This document shows, one piece after another, positions 18,629 to 25,860 of a stretch of DNA of 51,114 nucleotides. Source of the stretch: an uncultured Hyphomicrobiales bacterium (lineage in GTDB: Bacteria; Pseudomonadota; Alphaproteobacteria; Rhizobiales; Beijerinckiaceae); assembly GCA_903825465.1 (NCBI GenBank), contig CAIKAR010000067.1, forward strand, positions 1 to 51,114, given 5' to 3'. The notes beneath the pieces are model-generated. The model did no database searches and was not told where the DNA came from. It saw only the letters and a program-made list of their open reading frames with translations. Numbering within the stretch: position 1 is the first letter of the stretch; each line of letters starts with the position of its first letter. Both the position numbers and the translations under genes were made by a program.

Positions 18629-20161
18629 CTATCCTTCGACGGGCATGGTCCACACCTCGGTCAGCGTCCGCCCCGCGGCGCGCAGCGACACTCTGACATC
18701 GGCGGCTTCTCCCGGCGCGGCTTCGATATCGACCGTCGCGCGGAAGCCTTTGACGTGTGGATTGGGCGCGGCGGTGGCCGCCACCACGCGGCCGTTGTTG
18801 GCGGTGGCGAGGACTTCGACGCGGGAGGGGTCGCCGAGGAAATAGGCGAGATCGCCGCCGGAAAAATCGACGCGCAGCCGTTTGCCGCTGGCGCCGGCGT
18901 CCGTCGGGCGCGACACGAACGTGTCGACGACCCGCCCGAGCGGAGTCGCGGGGGTCGGCGCCATGCTGGCGAAAACCCGGTAGGCGTAATTCAGGGGCTT
19001 GTCGGGTTCGAGCTGGGCGTTGGCGACCCAGGCGGCGGAAATATTCGACGCGTTGATGTCAGCCGCGGGTTGTTCGCGCAGTTCAACGTGGCCCTCGCCC
19101 CAGTCGCCGACGGGCTCGATCCAGTAGCTTGGCCGGGCCTCGAACGCCTGCTCGAGGTCCTGGAATCGCGCGAACGCGCGGCCGCGCTGCGCGAGCCCGA
19201 AACCGCGGGGGGCGCGGTCGAGAAACTCGAAGCGCTCCGCCTCGGACGGGTTGCGCAGCGGGCGCCACAGCCATTCGCCGGCGCCGTTGCGCAGCGCCAG
19301 CCCGTCTGAACTATGCGCGGCGGGAGGGAAATCCATCGCGGTCCCGCCCGCGCCGCGCAGATACATCGACACGATGGGCGCGAGGCCGAATTTGCCGCCG
19401 ATTCGGCGGGGAAAGAGCGTGGCGACGACATCCAGCGTCGAATCGGCCCCGGGCGCGACCTGGAAACTGAAGGCGCCGGTGACCGATTCGCCGTCGAGAA
19501 GCGCGAAAACCGTGGCGCGCGCGGCGTTGGGTCCGGGAATCTGGACCCAGAATTCGCGGAAAAACGGGAATTCCTCGTTGGCTTCGCCGGCGTTCACGGA
19601 CAACGCGCGCAGCATCGCGCCCATTCTCTGGCCGCGTCCGAGGAATTCGAATTGGCTGGCGGCGGTGAAGACCAGCGCGTCGTCGGCGGAAGCCGGCTGG
19701 TTCATCGGGAATTTCAGGTGGAAGCCGGCGAATCCAAGATTGAGCGGCAGCGGCCGTTCGAATTTCGCGCGGCCGAAATCGAACAGGTTGGCCGAGTAGG
19801 GGATCGGCGTCGCGATCCCGTCGCGGATGAGGTTGACGGTGACGGAGCGGGCGCTTTTCGGATCGAGATGAATGGGCTCCAGCCGAAACCGGGTTCCGGT
19901 CGAAGCGAGAAAGTCCTTCTCCGGGCGAAACTTGATGTCGCTCGCGACGCCGGGGTCCAAGCGCGCCAGCGGCTCCGGCAACGGCTTCGCGGGCGTCATC
20001 GGCGCCGTCGCGAGGCCACGCGCGCGCGCCACCACTTCGGCGTAGCCGAATCGCGGCGGTTGCTGCGGCGCGGCGTTCTGGGCCATGGCGGGGTCGACGG
20101 CGACCGCGGCGCCCGCGTTGACCAGCGAAACAACAAAACCGCGGCGGTCGATCCTGCCCAT
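18629..20161 (-). CDS. OpgD/OpgG-family periplasmic glucan biosynthesis protein
   Basis: 510 residues of the MdoG/OpgG family, which acts in the periplasm on the backbone of osmoregulated glucans. The N-terminus GRIDRRGFVVSLVNAGAAV is a twin-arginine (Tat) signal, which is closer to OpgD than to the Sec-exported OpgG. The N-terminal beta-sandwich is marked by RFGYAEVVARARGLA and DIKFRPEK, and the C-terminal Ig-like domain by LNYAYRVFASM. ATG 20161 opens the Tat signal. It is divergent from the ornithine decarboxylase unit, and no OpgH glycosyltransferase is next to it. Confidence 0.88.
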   Translation of the reverse strand: MGRIDRRGFVVSLVNAGAAVAVDPAMAQNAAPQQPPRFGYAEVVARARGLATAPMTPAKPLPEPLARLDPGVASDIKFRPEKDFLASTGTRFRLEPIHLDPKSARSVTVNLIRDGIATPIPYSANLFDFGRAKFERPLPLNLGFAGFHLKFPMNQPASADDALVFTAASQFEFLGRGQRMGAMLRALSVNAGEANEEFPFFREFWVQIPGPNAARATVFALLDGESVTGAFSFQVAPGADSTLDVVATLFPRRIGGKFGLAPIVSMYLRGAGGTAMDFPPAAHSSDGLALRNGAGEWLWRPLRNPSEAERFEFLDRAPRGFGLAQRGRAFARFQDLEQAFEARPSYWIEPVGDWGEGHVELREQPAADINASNISAAWVANAQLEPDKPLNYAYRVFASMAPTPATPLGRVVDTFVSRPTDAGASGKRLRVDFSGGDLAYFLGDPSRVEVLATANNGRVVAATAAPNPHVKGFRATVDIEAAPGEAADVRVSLRAAGRTLTEVWTMPVEG

Positions 20162-20272
20162 GCGAGCCTCAAAATAGCGGCCCCGAGGCCCGACACGTCA
20201 GTAATGCGGCGGTCGAGCCGCCGCAAGTCGTGACAGTGGCGGGAAAAAGTTCGCCGCAAGGCGAAAAAACCC

Positions 20273-20300
20273 TTGCGGAATTTCAGAATTGCCGTATCTA
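20273..20300 (+). promoter_or_regulatory. Candidate housekeeping promoter for the odc leader
   Basis: TTGCGG (20273-20278) and TATCTA (20295-20300) are 16 bases apart, a plausible sigma-70-type pair. Transcription from about 20307 would give a leader of roughly 470 bases before the odc ATG. Assigned by eye only; the spacing is at the short end. Confidence 0.4.
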
Positions 20301-20341
20301 CCGGCTTGCCCAAATCGCACGTGCCTGTGGTCGTGTGTCGG

Positions 20342-20419
20342 TTGGCGGGGATCCGGACAAGAGGCCGGTTAACCGTCAGTAAAAACCGGCAGCCGGAGCG
20401 AACCGGCGAACCCCGCCAA
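20342..20419 (+). ncRNA. Structured leader RNA of ornithine decarboxylase (candidate speF-type element)
   Basis: A nine-pair helix (20342-20350 with 20411-20419) encloses two hairpins, GCCGGTT/AACCGGC (20364-20370 with 20384-20390) and GCCGG/CCGGC (20392-20396 with 20403-20407), giving a three-way junction. It lies about 360 bases upstream of the odc ATG in a 618-base gene-free stretch. Alphaproteobacterial ornithine decarboxylase genes are known to carry the conserved speF RNA motif in this place; I infer, but cannot verify without a covariance search, that this is it. Further hairpins follow toward the start codon. Confidence 0.55.
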
Positions 20420-20631
20420 ACGGGGGACGCGACTTAAAGCAACGACGGACCGGGCCTTTTTCGTCTCTGCCTGCCTCCAAAGCGGGCGTACCAAAGAGGC
20501 TAGTCTATCTTGCCGGGCGTGCGGACGGGAGCTCATCCCTTCCAAACGATGGCTACGAACACCCTCCGTTCCCGGTGAATCCGGTCGGTGGCGAAGCGTA
20601 TCCACGGCGCAGCACCTGACCTGTTTTTCGC

Positions 20632-20647
20632 GTCCGGGCGACCGGAC
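20632..20647 (+). promoter_or_regulatory. GNRA-capped hairpin in the odc leader
   Basis: GTCCGG (20632-20637) and CCGGAC (20642-20647) pair perfectly around GCGA, a GNRA tetraloop. This is a stable, tertiary-contact-capable element inside the leader between the three-way junction and the start codon. Confidence 0.5.
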
Positions 20648-20759
20648 ACGTCGAACACGGTTACGTTTGGCGGGTCAACTGACTCGGTCGCGTCTCCAAA
20701 GCGCGCCCGACGATGCATCGCCATCCACGAAGCAACTTGCTTGGCGCGGAGTATCCGCG

Positions 20760-20771
20760 CCCTTCGAAGGG
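20760..20771 (+). promoter_or_regulatory. 12-base palindrome covering the odc ribosome-binding site
   Basis: CCCTTCGAAGGG is a perfect palindrome whose right arm AAGGG is the Shine-Dalgarno for the ATG at 20780, eight bases away. If it folds as a hairpin the ribosome site is masked, so it could be the expression platform of the upstream leader. Confidence 0.5.
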
Positions 20772-20779
20772 ATGCAGCG

Positions 20780-21922
20780 ATGACCGACCGTATTCTCCGT
20801 TTCCTCGAGGACCGCCGTCGCGAAGGCCGCGACGATGGCCCTTGCGTGGTCCTCGATCTCGACGTCGTGCGCGACAACTACGGCGCCTTCGCCAAGGCGC
20901 TCCCGGACACGCGCGTGTTCTACGCGGTGAAGGCCAATCCGGCCCCCGAAGTGCTCGACTTGTTGTCGCGCCTCGGCTCCTGCTTCGACACGGCGTCCGT
21001 CGTCGAGATCCAGCAGGTGCTGGCGACCGGCTGCTCGCCCGACCGCGTCAGCTACGGCAACACGATCAAGAAAGAGCGCGACATCGCGCGAGCCTACGCG
21101 CTCGGCATCCGCCTCTTCGCTGTGGATTGCGAAGCCGAGGTCGAGAAGATCGCCCGCGCCGCCCCCGGCGCGAAGGTCTTCTGCCGCATCCTGTGCGATG
21201 GCTCGGGCGCCGAGTGGCCCTTGTCGCGCAAGTTCGGCTGCGCGCCGGAAATGGCGACGCGGGTGCTTGAGCACGCCTTCCGCCTGGGTCTGCACTCCTA
21301 CGGGGTGTCGTTCCACGTCGGTTCGCAGCAGCGCAATCCGCGCATGTGGGACGGCGCGCTGAAGTCGGCGTCGACGATCTTCCGCGATCTCGCGGAGCGC
21401 GGGATTCACCTGTCGATGGTCAACCTCGGCGGCGGCTTCCCGACGAAGTACCTCAAGGATGTGCCGGCCGTCCGCGCCTATGGGCAGTCGATCTTCCGGT
21501 CGCTGCGCAAGCACTTCGGCAACCGCATCCCGGAGACGATCATCGAACCGGGCCGCGGCATGGTCGGCAACGCCGGCGTCATCGAGGCGGAAGTCGTGCT
21601 GATCTCGAAGAAGTCGGACGACGACAAGGTCAAGTGGGTCTATCTCGACATCGGCAAGTTCAACGGGCTCGCCGAGACCATGGACGAGATGATCCGCTAC
21701 CCCATCCGCACTGCGTTCGACAACGACGACCTCGAACCCTGCGTGCTCGCGGGGCCGACCTGCGATTCGGTGGACGTGCTCTACGAGAAGGAGCCGTACA
21801 TGCTGCCGGTGAGCCTCGAAATCGGCGGCAAGGTGCTGATCGAGGGCACGGGCGCCTACACGACGACCTACTCGGCCGTCGAGTTCAACGGCTTTCCGCC
21901 GTTGAAGTCCTACGTGATCTAG
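20780..21922 (+). CDS. odc: Ornithine decarboxylase, fold-type III (PLP)
   Basis: Makes putrescine from ornithine (some homologues also use lysine), the entry to polyamine synthesis; cytosolic dimer. The 380-residue protein has the alanine-racemase-like barrel with PLP lysine K51 in FYAVKANP, the HVGSQ block, the glycine loop NLGGGFP, EPGRGMV, and the active-site cysteine region GPTCDSVDVL, all intact. ATG 20780 follows AAGGG; the frame is open further up to 20588 but that part lacks a family match and overlaps the structured leader. A strong hairpin follows the stop. GNAT gene downstream is a common neighbour of odc in this group. Confidence 0.95.
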   Translation: MTDRILRFLEDRRREGRDDGPCVVLDLDVVRDNYGAFAKALPDTRVFYAVKANPAPEVLDLLSRLGSCFDTASVVEIQQVLATGCSPDRVSYGNTIKKERDIARAYALGIRLFAVDCEAEVEKIARAAPGAKVFCRILCDGSGAEWPLSRKFGCAPEMATRVLEHAFRLGLHSYGVSFHVGSQQRNPRMWDGALKSASTIFRDLAERGIHLSMVNLGGGFPTKYLKDVPAVRAYGQSIFRSLRKHFGNRIPETIIEPGRGMVGNAGVIEAEVVLISKKSDDDKVKWVYLDIGKFNGLAETMDEMIRYPIRTAFDNDDLEPCVLAGPTCDSVDVLYEKEPYMLPVSLEIGGKVLIEGTGAYTTTYSAVEFNGFPPLKSYVI

Positions 21923-21926
21923 GCTT

Positions 21927-21953
21927 CGGACGACGGCCGCCGTCGTCCGTTCT
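21927..21953 (+). terminator. Intrinsic terminator after odc
   Basis: CGGACGACGG (21927-21936) and CCGTCGTCCG (21940-21949) form a perfect ten-pair stem with a three-base loop, followed by TTCTC. It begins five bases after the odc stop. Confidence 0.75.
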
Positions 21954-22033
21954 CATCGCCCCAATCCCCCTGTTCCCGTTCGGCGCCGCTGACGCGGTGG
22001 TGCGAGGGTCGTCCTGCCCTGATGGAGGCAAAG

Positions 22034-22630
22034 ATGACCTTGACGACGTTTGACGCGAAATCCTTCGAAGCCGCCCGCCCGCTGTTGTTCGCGCCGGCGT
22101 TTTCGACGCCCGCCACGGCGATCCGCGACGAGCGCGCGCGCGATTTCGCGGCGCGCGAAAAACTGCTCGACGAGGCCTGTGGGCCGAACCGCCGCCGCAA
22201 GACAAGCGAGCGCCTCCGCGAGGGCCGTATTTGCGCGCGCGGGCTTTCCCTGATCGCCTCCAACGACGGCGAAATCGTTGGCACGGTCAGGCTGTGGCAT
22301 GTGGACGCCGGCGGCGTTGCCGCGCTGCTGCTCGGGCCGCTGGCGGTCGCGGAGAGCGAGCGCGGCGTGGGGCTCGGCGCGCGGCTGATGGGAGAGGCGC
22401 TGTTCCGCGCCGCGAGCCTCGGCCACAAGGCGGTGTTGCTTGTCGGCGACGCGCCCTATTACGCGCGCTTCGGATTTTCACGCGCGCCAACGCGCGGTCT
22501 GGCGCTGCCTGGCCCCGTCGATGTCGAGCGTTTCCTGGCGCTGGAATTCGAGCCGGGCGCGCTCGACGGCGCCAAGGGGATGGTTGTCGCGACCGGCGAG
22601 GTCGCGGCGGCGGGGCTAAAGGCGGCGTGA
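22034..22630 (+). CDS. GNAT-family N-acetyltransferase
   Basis: 198 residues. The acetyl-CoA-binding motif is ESERGVGLGARLMGEAL (Q/R-x-x-G-x-G/A type), preceded by the beta-strand LLLGPLAV and followed by GHKAVLLVGDAPYYARFGF, as in YhbS-like GNAT proteins. The substrate is not known; polyamine or amino-acid acetylation is suggested only by the odc neighbour. ATG 22034 is chosen because GGAGG ends six bases upstream; an earlier ATG at 22022 lies before that site. It is bracketed by terminators at 21927 and 22651, so it may have its own promoter. Confidence 0.88.
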   Translation: MTLTTFDAKSFEAARPLLFAPAFSTPATAIRDERARDFAAREKLLDEACGPNRRRKTSERLREGRICARGLSLIASNDGEIVGTVRLWHVDAGGVAALLLGPLAVAESERGVGLGARLMGEALFRAASLGHKAVLLVGDAPYYARFGFSRAPTRGLALPGPVDVERFLALEFEPGALDGAKGMVVATGEVAAAGLKAA

Positions 22631-22650
22631 TTTTTTGATCGACCGCGGCT

Positions 22651-22690
22651 TGGCCGGCGCTCCTCCGGGAGGGCCGGCCATCTGCTTTTC
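22651..22690 (+). terminator. Intrinsic terminator after the GNAT gene
   Basis: TGGCCGGC (22651-22658) and GCCGGCCA (22673-22680) pair, with an inner CTCC/GGAG stem, followed by TCTGCTTTT. This is the best-formed terminator in the window. Confidence 0.75.
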
Positions 22691-22783
22691 AAGCCCGCGG
22701 CGCGCCGATTGCCCCACCAGCCTCTATTTGGTTATGTAGCGACAAGGCCGCCCACGAATTAAGCGGCCAAGAGGAACGCCGCC

Positions 22784-24034
22784 ATGCTCACGGCCGAACA
22801 AAACCGCGCGCTCACCGAAGTCGGTCCCGACAAGCCGATGGGCAAGCTGCTGCGGCGCTACTGGATTCCGTTTTGCGGCGCCAGCGAGCTGGAGAAAACG
22901 CCGGTCAAGGCGGTGCGGCTGTTGTGCGAGGATCTCGTCGTTTACCGCGACCTCGACGGCGCGTATGGCCTCGTCGACCGCCATTGCGCGCACCGCCGCG
23001 CCGACCTTTCCTACGGCTTTGTCGAGAAATGCGGCCTGCGCTGCAACTATCACGGCTGGCTGGTGAACCATCGCGGCGACGTGGTGGAGATTCCCTACGA
23101 CGACACCGCGCACCCCAAGCAGAACCTCAAGTCGCAGGCGAAGACGAAAGCCTACCCGGTGAAGGAATGCGCCGGCCTTTTGTTCGCCTACATGGGGCCG
23201 TCGCCGGCGCCGGAACTGCCGGTCTGGGCGCCGTTCACATGGCAAGGCGGCTTTCGCGAGATCGTGCGCTCGGACATTCCCTGCAACTGGTTTCAATGCC
23301 AGGAGAACTCCTGCGATCCCGTGCATTTCGAATGGATGCACGACAACTGGAGCCAGCGCCTCAACGACAGCTTCGAGTATTCGACGAAGCATTTGCAGCT
23401 CGCCTTCGACGAGGTGGAGTACGGCCACGCCTACCGCCGCGTCCGCGAGGGGCAGGAGGAGAATTCGCCGCTGTGGACCATCGGGCGCCTGGCGCTGTGG
23501 CCCATCGGATTTTATCTCGGCGAGCACTTCGAATGGCGCGTGCCGGTCGACGACGAGAACACGCTGTCGCTCGCGTGGTTCTATTCGCAGCCGCCGAAGG
23601 ACGCGAAGCCCTTCGAGCAGCCCAGCGTGCCGGTGTGGGAAAGCCCGATCACCGACGAGAACGGCCGCTGGGTGACGAGCCACGTCATCAACCAGGACAT
23701 CGTCGCCTGGGTCGGGCAGGGCCGGATCGCCGACCGCACGAAGGAATTCCTCGCGGCCAGCGACCGCGGCATCATGATGATGCGCAAGCGCTACTTCGAG
23801 GACATGAAGCGCATCGAAGAGGGCAAGGACCCCAAGGGCGTCATCCGCGATCCCGAGGTCGCCAAATGCGTGCCGCTGGCGTTGGTCGGCCGCGTGTCGG
23901 GCGCGGGCGAACTGACGATGGAGGAATGGAAAACGCATCCCTTCCTGAAGCTGCGCCTGCTCGACCACCGCCATTGCTACGGCCAGCCGAAGGACGTGCG
24001 CGCGGCGTTCCGCCAGGCCATGGGATTCGACTAA
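22784..24034 (+). CDS. Rieske ring-hydroxylating oxygenase (phthalate-oxygenase-like)
   Basis: 416 residues. Rieske ligands are C68-x-H70 and C87-x2-H90; the mononuclear iron ligands are D178, H181 and H186 in ENSCDPVHFEWMH. The LTEVGPDKPMGKLLRRYWIP start and the overall length are those of the phthalate 4,5-dioxygenase group of oxygenases, different from the shorter VanA-like protein at 4118. No reductase gene accompanies it. Substrate unknown, though binding-protein, UbiD and dihydroxyphthalate-decarboxylase-like genes elsewhere in the window point to aromatic acids. Start ATG 22784 follows AAGAGGAA. Confidence 0.9.
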   Translation: MLTAEQNRALTEVGPDKPMGKLLRRYWIPFCGASELEKTPVKAVRLLCEDLVVYRDLDGAYGLVDRHCAHRRADLSYGFVEKCGLRCNYHGWLVNHRGDVVEIPYDDTAHPKQNLKSQAKTKAYPVKECAGLLFAYMGPSPAPELPVWAPFTWQGGFREIVRSDIPCNWFQCQENSCDPVHFEWMHDNWSQRLNDSFEYSTKHLQLAFDEVEYGHAYRRVREGQEENSPLWTIGRLALWPIGFYLGEHFEWRVPVDDENTLSLAWFYSQPPKDAKPFEQPSVPVWESPITDENGRWVTSHVINQDIVAWVGQGRIADRTKEFLAASDRGIMMMRKRYFEDMKRIEEGKDPKGVIRDPEVAKCVPLALVGRVSGAGELTMEEWKTHPFLKLRLLDHRHCYGQPKDVRAAFRQAMGFD

Positions 24035-24053
24035 AGCGGGACGCTCCAGCGCG

Positions 24054-24647
24054 TCACGCCCGTCCTTGCATCCGCGCGCGCAATCCAAGTCCGAGCGTCA
24101 GCCAGCCCGAGCCGGCGAAGATCAGATCGACGCCGAGGATCGTGCCGAGCACGATCAGGCTGTCGCCGGGCCAGCCGACGAGGATCAACAAGCCGAACAA
24201 GGTCGTGACGACGCCCGACGCGACCGCCGCCCAGCGTGGCGCGCCCGCCGGCAAATGCGTTGAGAGGAACAGGCGGACCACGCCGCTCGCGATCAACCCG
24301 GCGCCGAGCATCAGCGTGAAGAACGCGGCGGCCATGCCGGGCTTGGAGATGGCGACGACCCCGGCGAGCGCGTAGATGACGCCCGACGCGATCCAGAGAA
24401 ACAGGCGGCCCCAGGTCCGCGCGCCAAAGCCGATGCCGATTTCGACGGCCCCGGCAAGGAACATGAAAAACCCGATGGTGAAGACCGAGACGAGCGTCGC
24501 CGCGCCCACCATGACGAGCGCCGCGACGCCGAACAGGCAGACCAGCGCGCCGAAGGCGGCGATGTAGAACCACCGCTGCTCAAGGCGGCGAATCCCGTCT
24601 TCGAGCGAACGCGGCGTGGGCGCGATGGGCGTCGGCGTGTTGGTCAT
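24054..24647 (-). CDS. HdeD-family membrane protein
   Basis: 197 residues with six membrane helices arranged as three repeated pairs, the HdeD (DUF308) layout; a cytoplasmic N-terminus with a proline/threonine-rich start is followed by LEDGIRRLEQRWFYIAA. HdeD is linked to acid resistance in enterobacteria; the role here is unproven. ATG 24647 is chosen over 24659 because GGAG sits six bases upstream. It lies 30 bases downstream of the Bug-type binding protein on the same strand, so the two may share a transcript. Confidence 0.85.
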   Translation of the reverse strand: MTNTPTPIAPTPRSLEDGIRRLEQRWFYIAAFGALVCLFGVAALVMVGAATLVSVFTIGFFMFLAGAVEIGIGFGARTWGRLFLWIASGVIYALAGVVAISKPGMAAAFFTLMLGAGLIASGVVRLFLSTHLPAGAPRWAAVASGVVTTLFGLLILVGWPGDSLIVLGTILGVDLIFAGSGWLTLGLGLRARMQGRA

Positions 24648-24677
24648 GGCTGGCTCCATTGGCGGACCGTCCGCGTT

Positions 24678-25682
24678 TTATTCTCCGGAAATCTTTCGCG
24701 CGGGGGCGACGATCTCGTCCGGCGTCGCGTAGATTTGTTTGACGACTTCAAGCGCCTCGTCGGCGTTTTTCGGCGCGACCGGTTGCCGGATGAGCGCCGC
24801 GTCGGCGAGAAATCCCGGATCGCGCATGGTCTCGTCGAAGGCGTTTCGAAGCATCGCGAGCCGGTCGGCGGGCACCGCGGCCGAGGCGATGAACGGCCGC
24901 CCCACCTGCCCGGACCCCGTCAGCAGCTTGATGATGTCGCGCGATGTCGCGTCGGGCGCGATGTCGGCCATCACCGGCACGCCGTCGGGCATGCCCAGCG
25001 CCGATATCGGCGCGGTCCGCACGAGCGGCGCGACCTTGTGGTTGTCGATCCAGTCCGGCGGCAGGCTGACCCAGGCGCCGCAATCGCCGTCGAGTTCGCC
25101 GCGCTCGATGGCGATGCGCTGCTCCGCGCTGCCGGGATAGCCGAGCACCTGCTTAATCTTCACGCCGAAGATGTTCTTGAGAATGCTCTGATTGACGAAC
25201 GCCGATGTGCCGGGGCCGACGTCGCCCATGTGGACCACGGGCATGGCGCGCGCCTGGTCGAGCGTTTTGACGCCGAGCGCGCCCCATGTGTAGCAGACGG
25301 TGACATCCTCGCTGACGCTGCCGAGCCAGGCGTATTTGCGGAAGTCGGCTTTCACCCGCTCGGGTAAAACGCGGGAATCGCCGATCAGCCCGAAATTGAA
25401 GGTCGCGATGAAGGTGCCGTCGCGCGGCGCGATGGTGTCGAGATATTGCACGCCGGTCAGGCTCGCCGCGCCGGGCATGTTGACGACGACGACATCGGGT
25501 TTGCCCGGAAGATGTTGTCCAAGATGGCGCGACACCAGCCGCGCCACGATGTCGAAGCCGCCACCGGACGAAAAGCCGACGACGATGCTGACGGTCTTGC
25601 CCTTGAAGGCCTCCTGCGCTGGCGCCTGTGTCGCGGCGATCGCCGCCAGCGGCGCCAAAACCATGCCGATCAACCGCCCCAT
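24678..25682 (-). CDS. Bug/TctC-type periplasmic solute-binding protein
   Basis: 334 residues, with a signal peptide ending AQA-PAQ (about residue 23). The family pattern is GKTVSIVVGFSSGGGFDIVARLVSRHLGQHLPG, followed by VNMPGAASLTGVQYL and APRDGTFIATFN. Such proteins deliver carboxylates to tripartite tricarboxylate (TctABC) transporters, but no TctA or TctB gene is in the window, so it is an orphan receptor here. ATG 25682 follows AGAGGA; the frame opens a little earlier with no ribosome site. Confidence 0.88.
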   Translation of the reverse strand: MGRLIGMVLAPLAAIAATQAPAQEAFKGKTVSIVVGFSSGGGFDIVARLVSRHLGQHLPGKPDVVVVNMPGAASLTGVQYLDTIAPRDGTFIATFNFGLIGDSRVLPERVKADFRKYAWLGSVSEDVTVCYTWGALGVKTLDQARAMPVVHMGDVGPGTSAFVNQSILKNIFGVKIKQVLGYPGSAEQRIAIERGELDGDCGAWVSLPPDWIDNHKVAPLVRTAPISALGMPDGVPVMADIAPDATSRDIIKLLTGSGQVGRPFIASAAVPADRLAMLRNAFDETMRDPGFLADAALIRQPVAPKNADEALEVVKQIYATPDEIVAPARKISGE

Positions 25683-25734
25683 TCGTCCTCTTCCCGCCAA
25701 TTTGAATTTGTCGTTGGCGCGATCCTACGCAATC

Positions 25735-25787
25735 CGCGCGGCTTGGGAAAGCGCTGCGCGCGGCTTTGGAAAAGCGCTGCGCGCGGC
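25735..25787. repeat. 22/23-bp tandem direct repeat in the divergent region before the SulP gene
   Basis: Two units, 25735-25756 and 25757-25779, differ by one inserted A and one substitution (GCTTGGGAAAGCGCTG versus GCTTTGGAAAAGCGCTG), followed by a partial third unit to 25787. It lies between the binding-protein and SulP genes and could be an operator or a slippage product. Confidence 0.6.
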
Positions 25788-25860
25788 GACGGCTCCTTGC
25801 CACGCCATGCAAATCCGCACATGGTCGCCAACCCCCGCTGTCATGCTCAAGGAGCGCGCC

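Noticed and set aside
20369-20383. TTAACCGTCAGTAAA, a near CtrA box in the odc leader
   Set aside because: It lies inside the proposed three-way-junction RNA, downstream of the likely promoter, and the right half is TAAA; the RNA structure explains it better.
20588-20779. In-frame N-terminal extension of ornithine decarboxylase
   Set aside because: No match to the family, overlaps structured leader elements, and a good ribosome site exists for ATG 20780.
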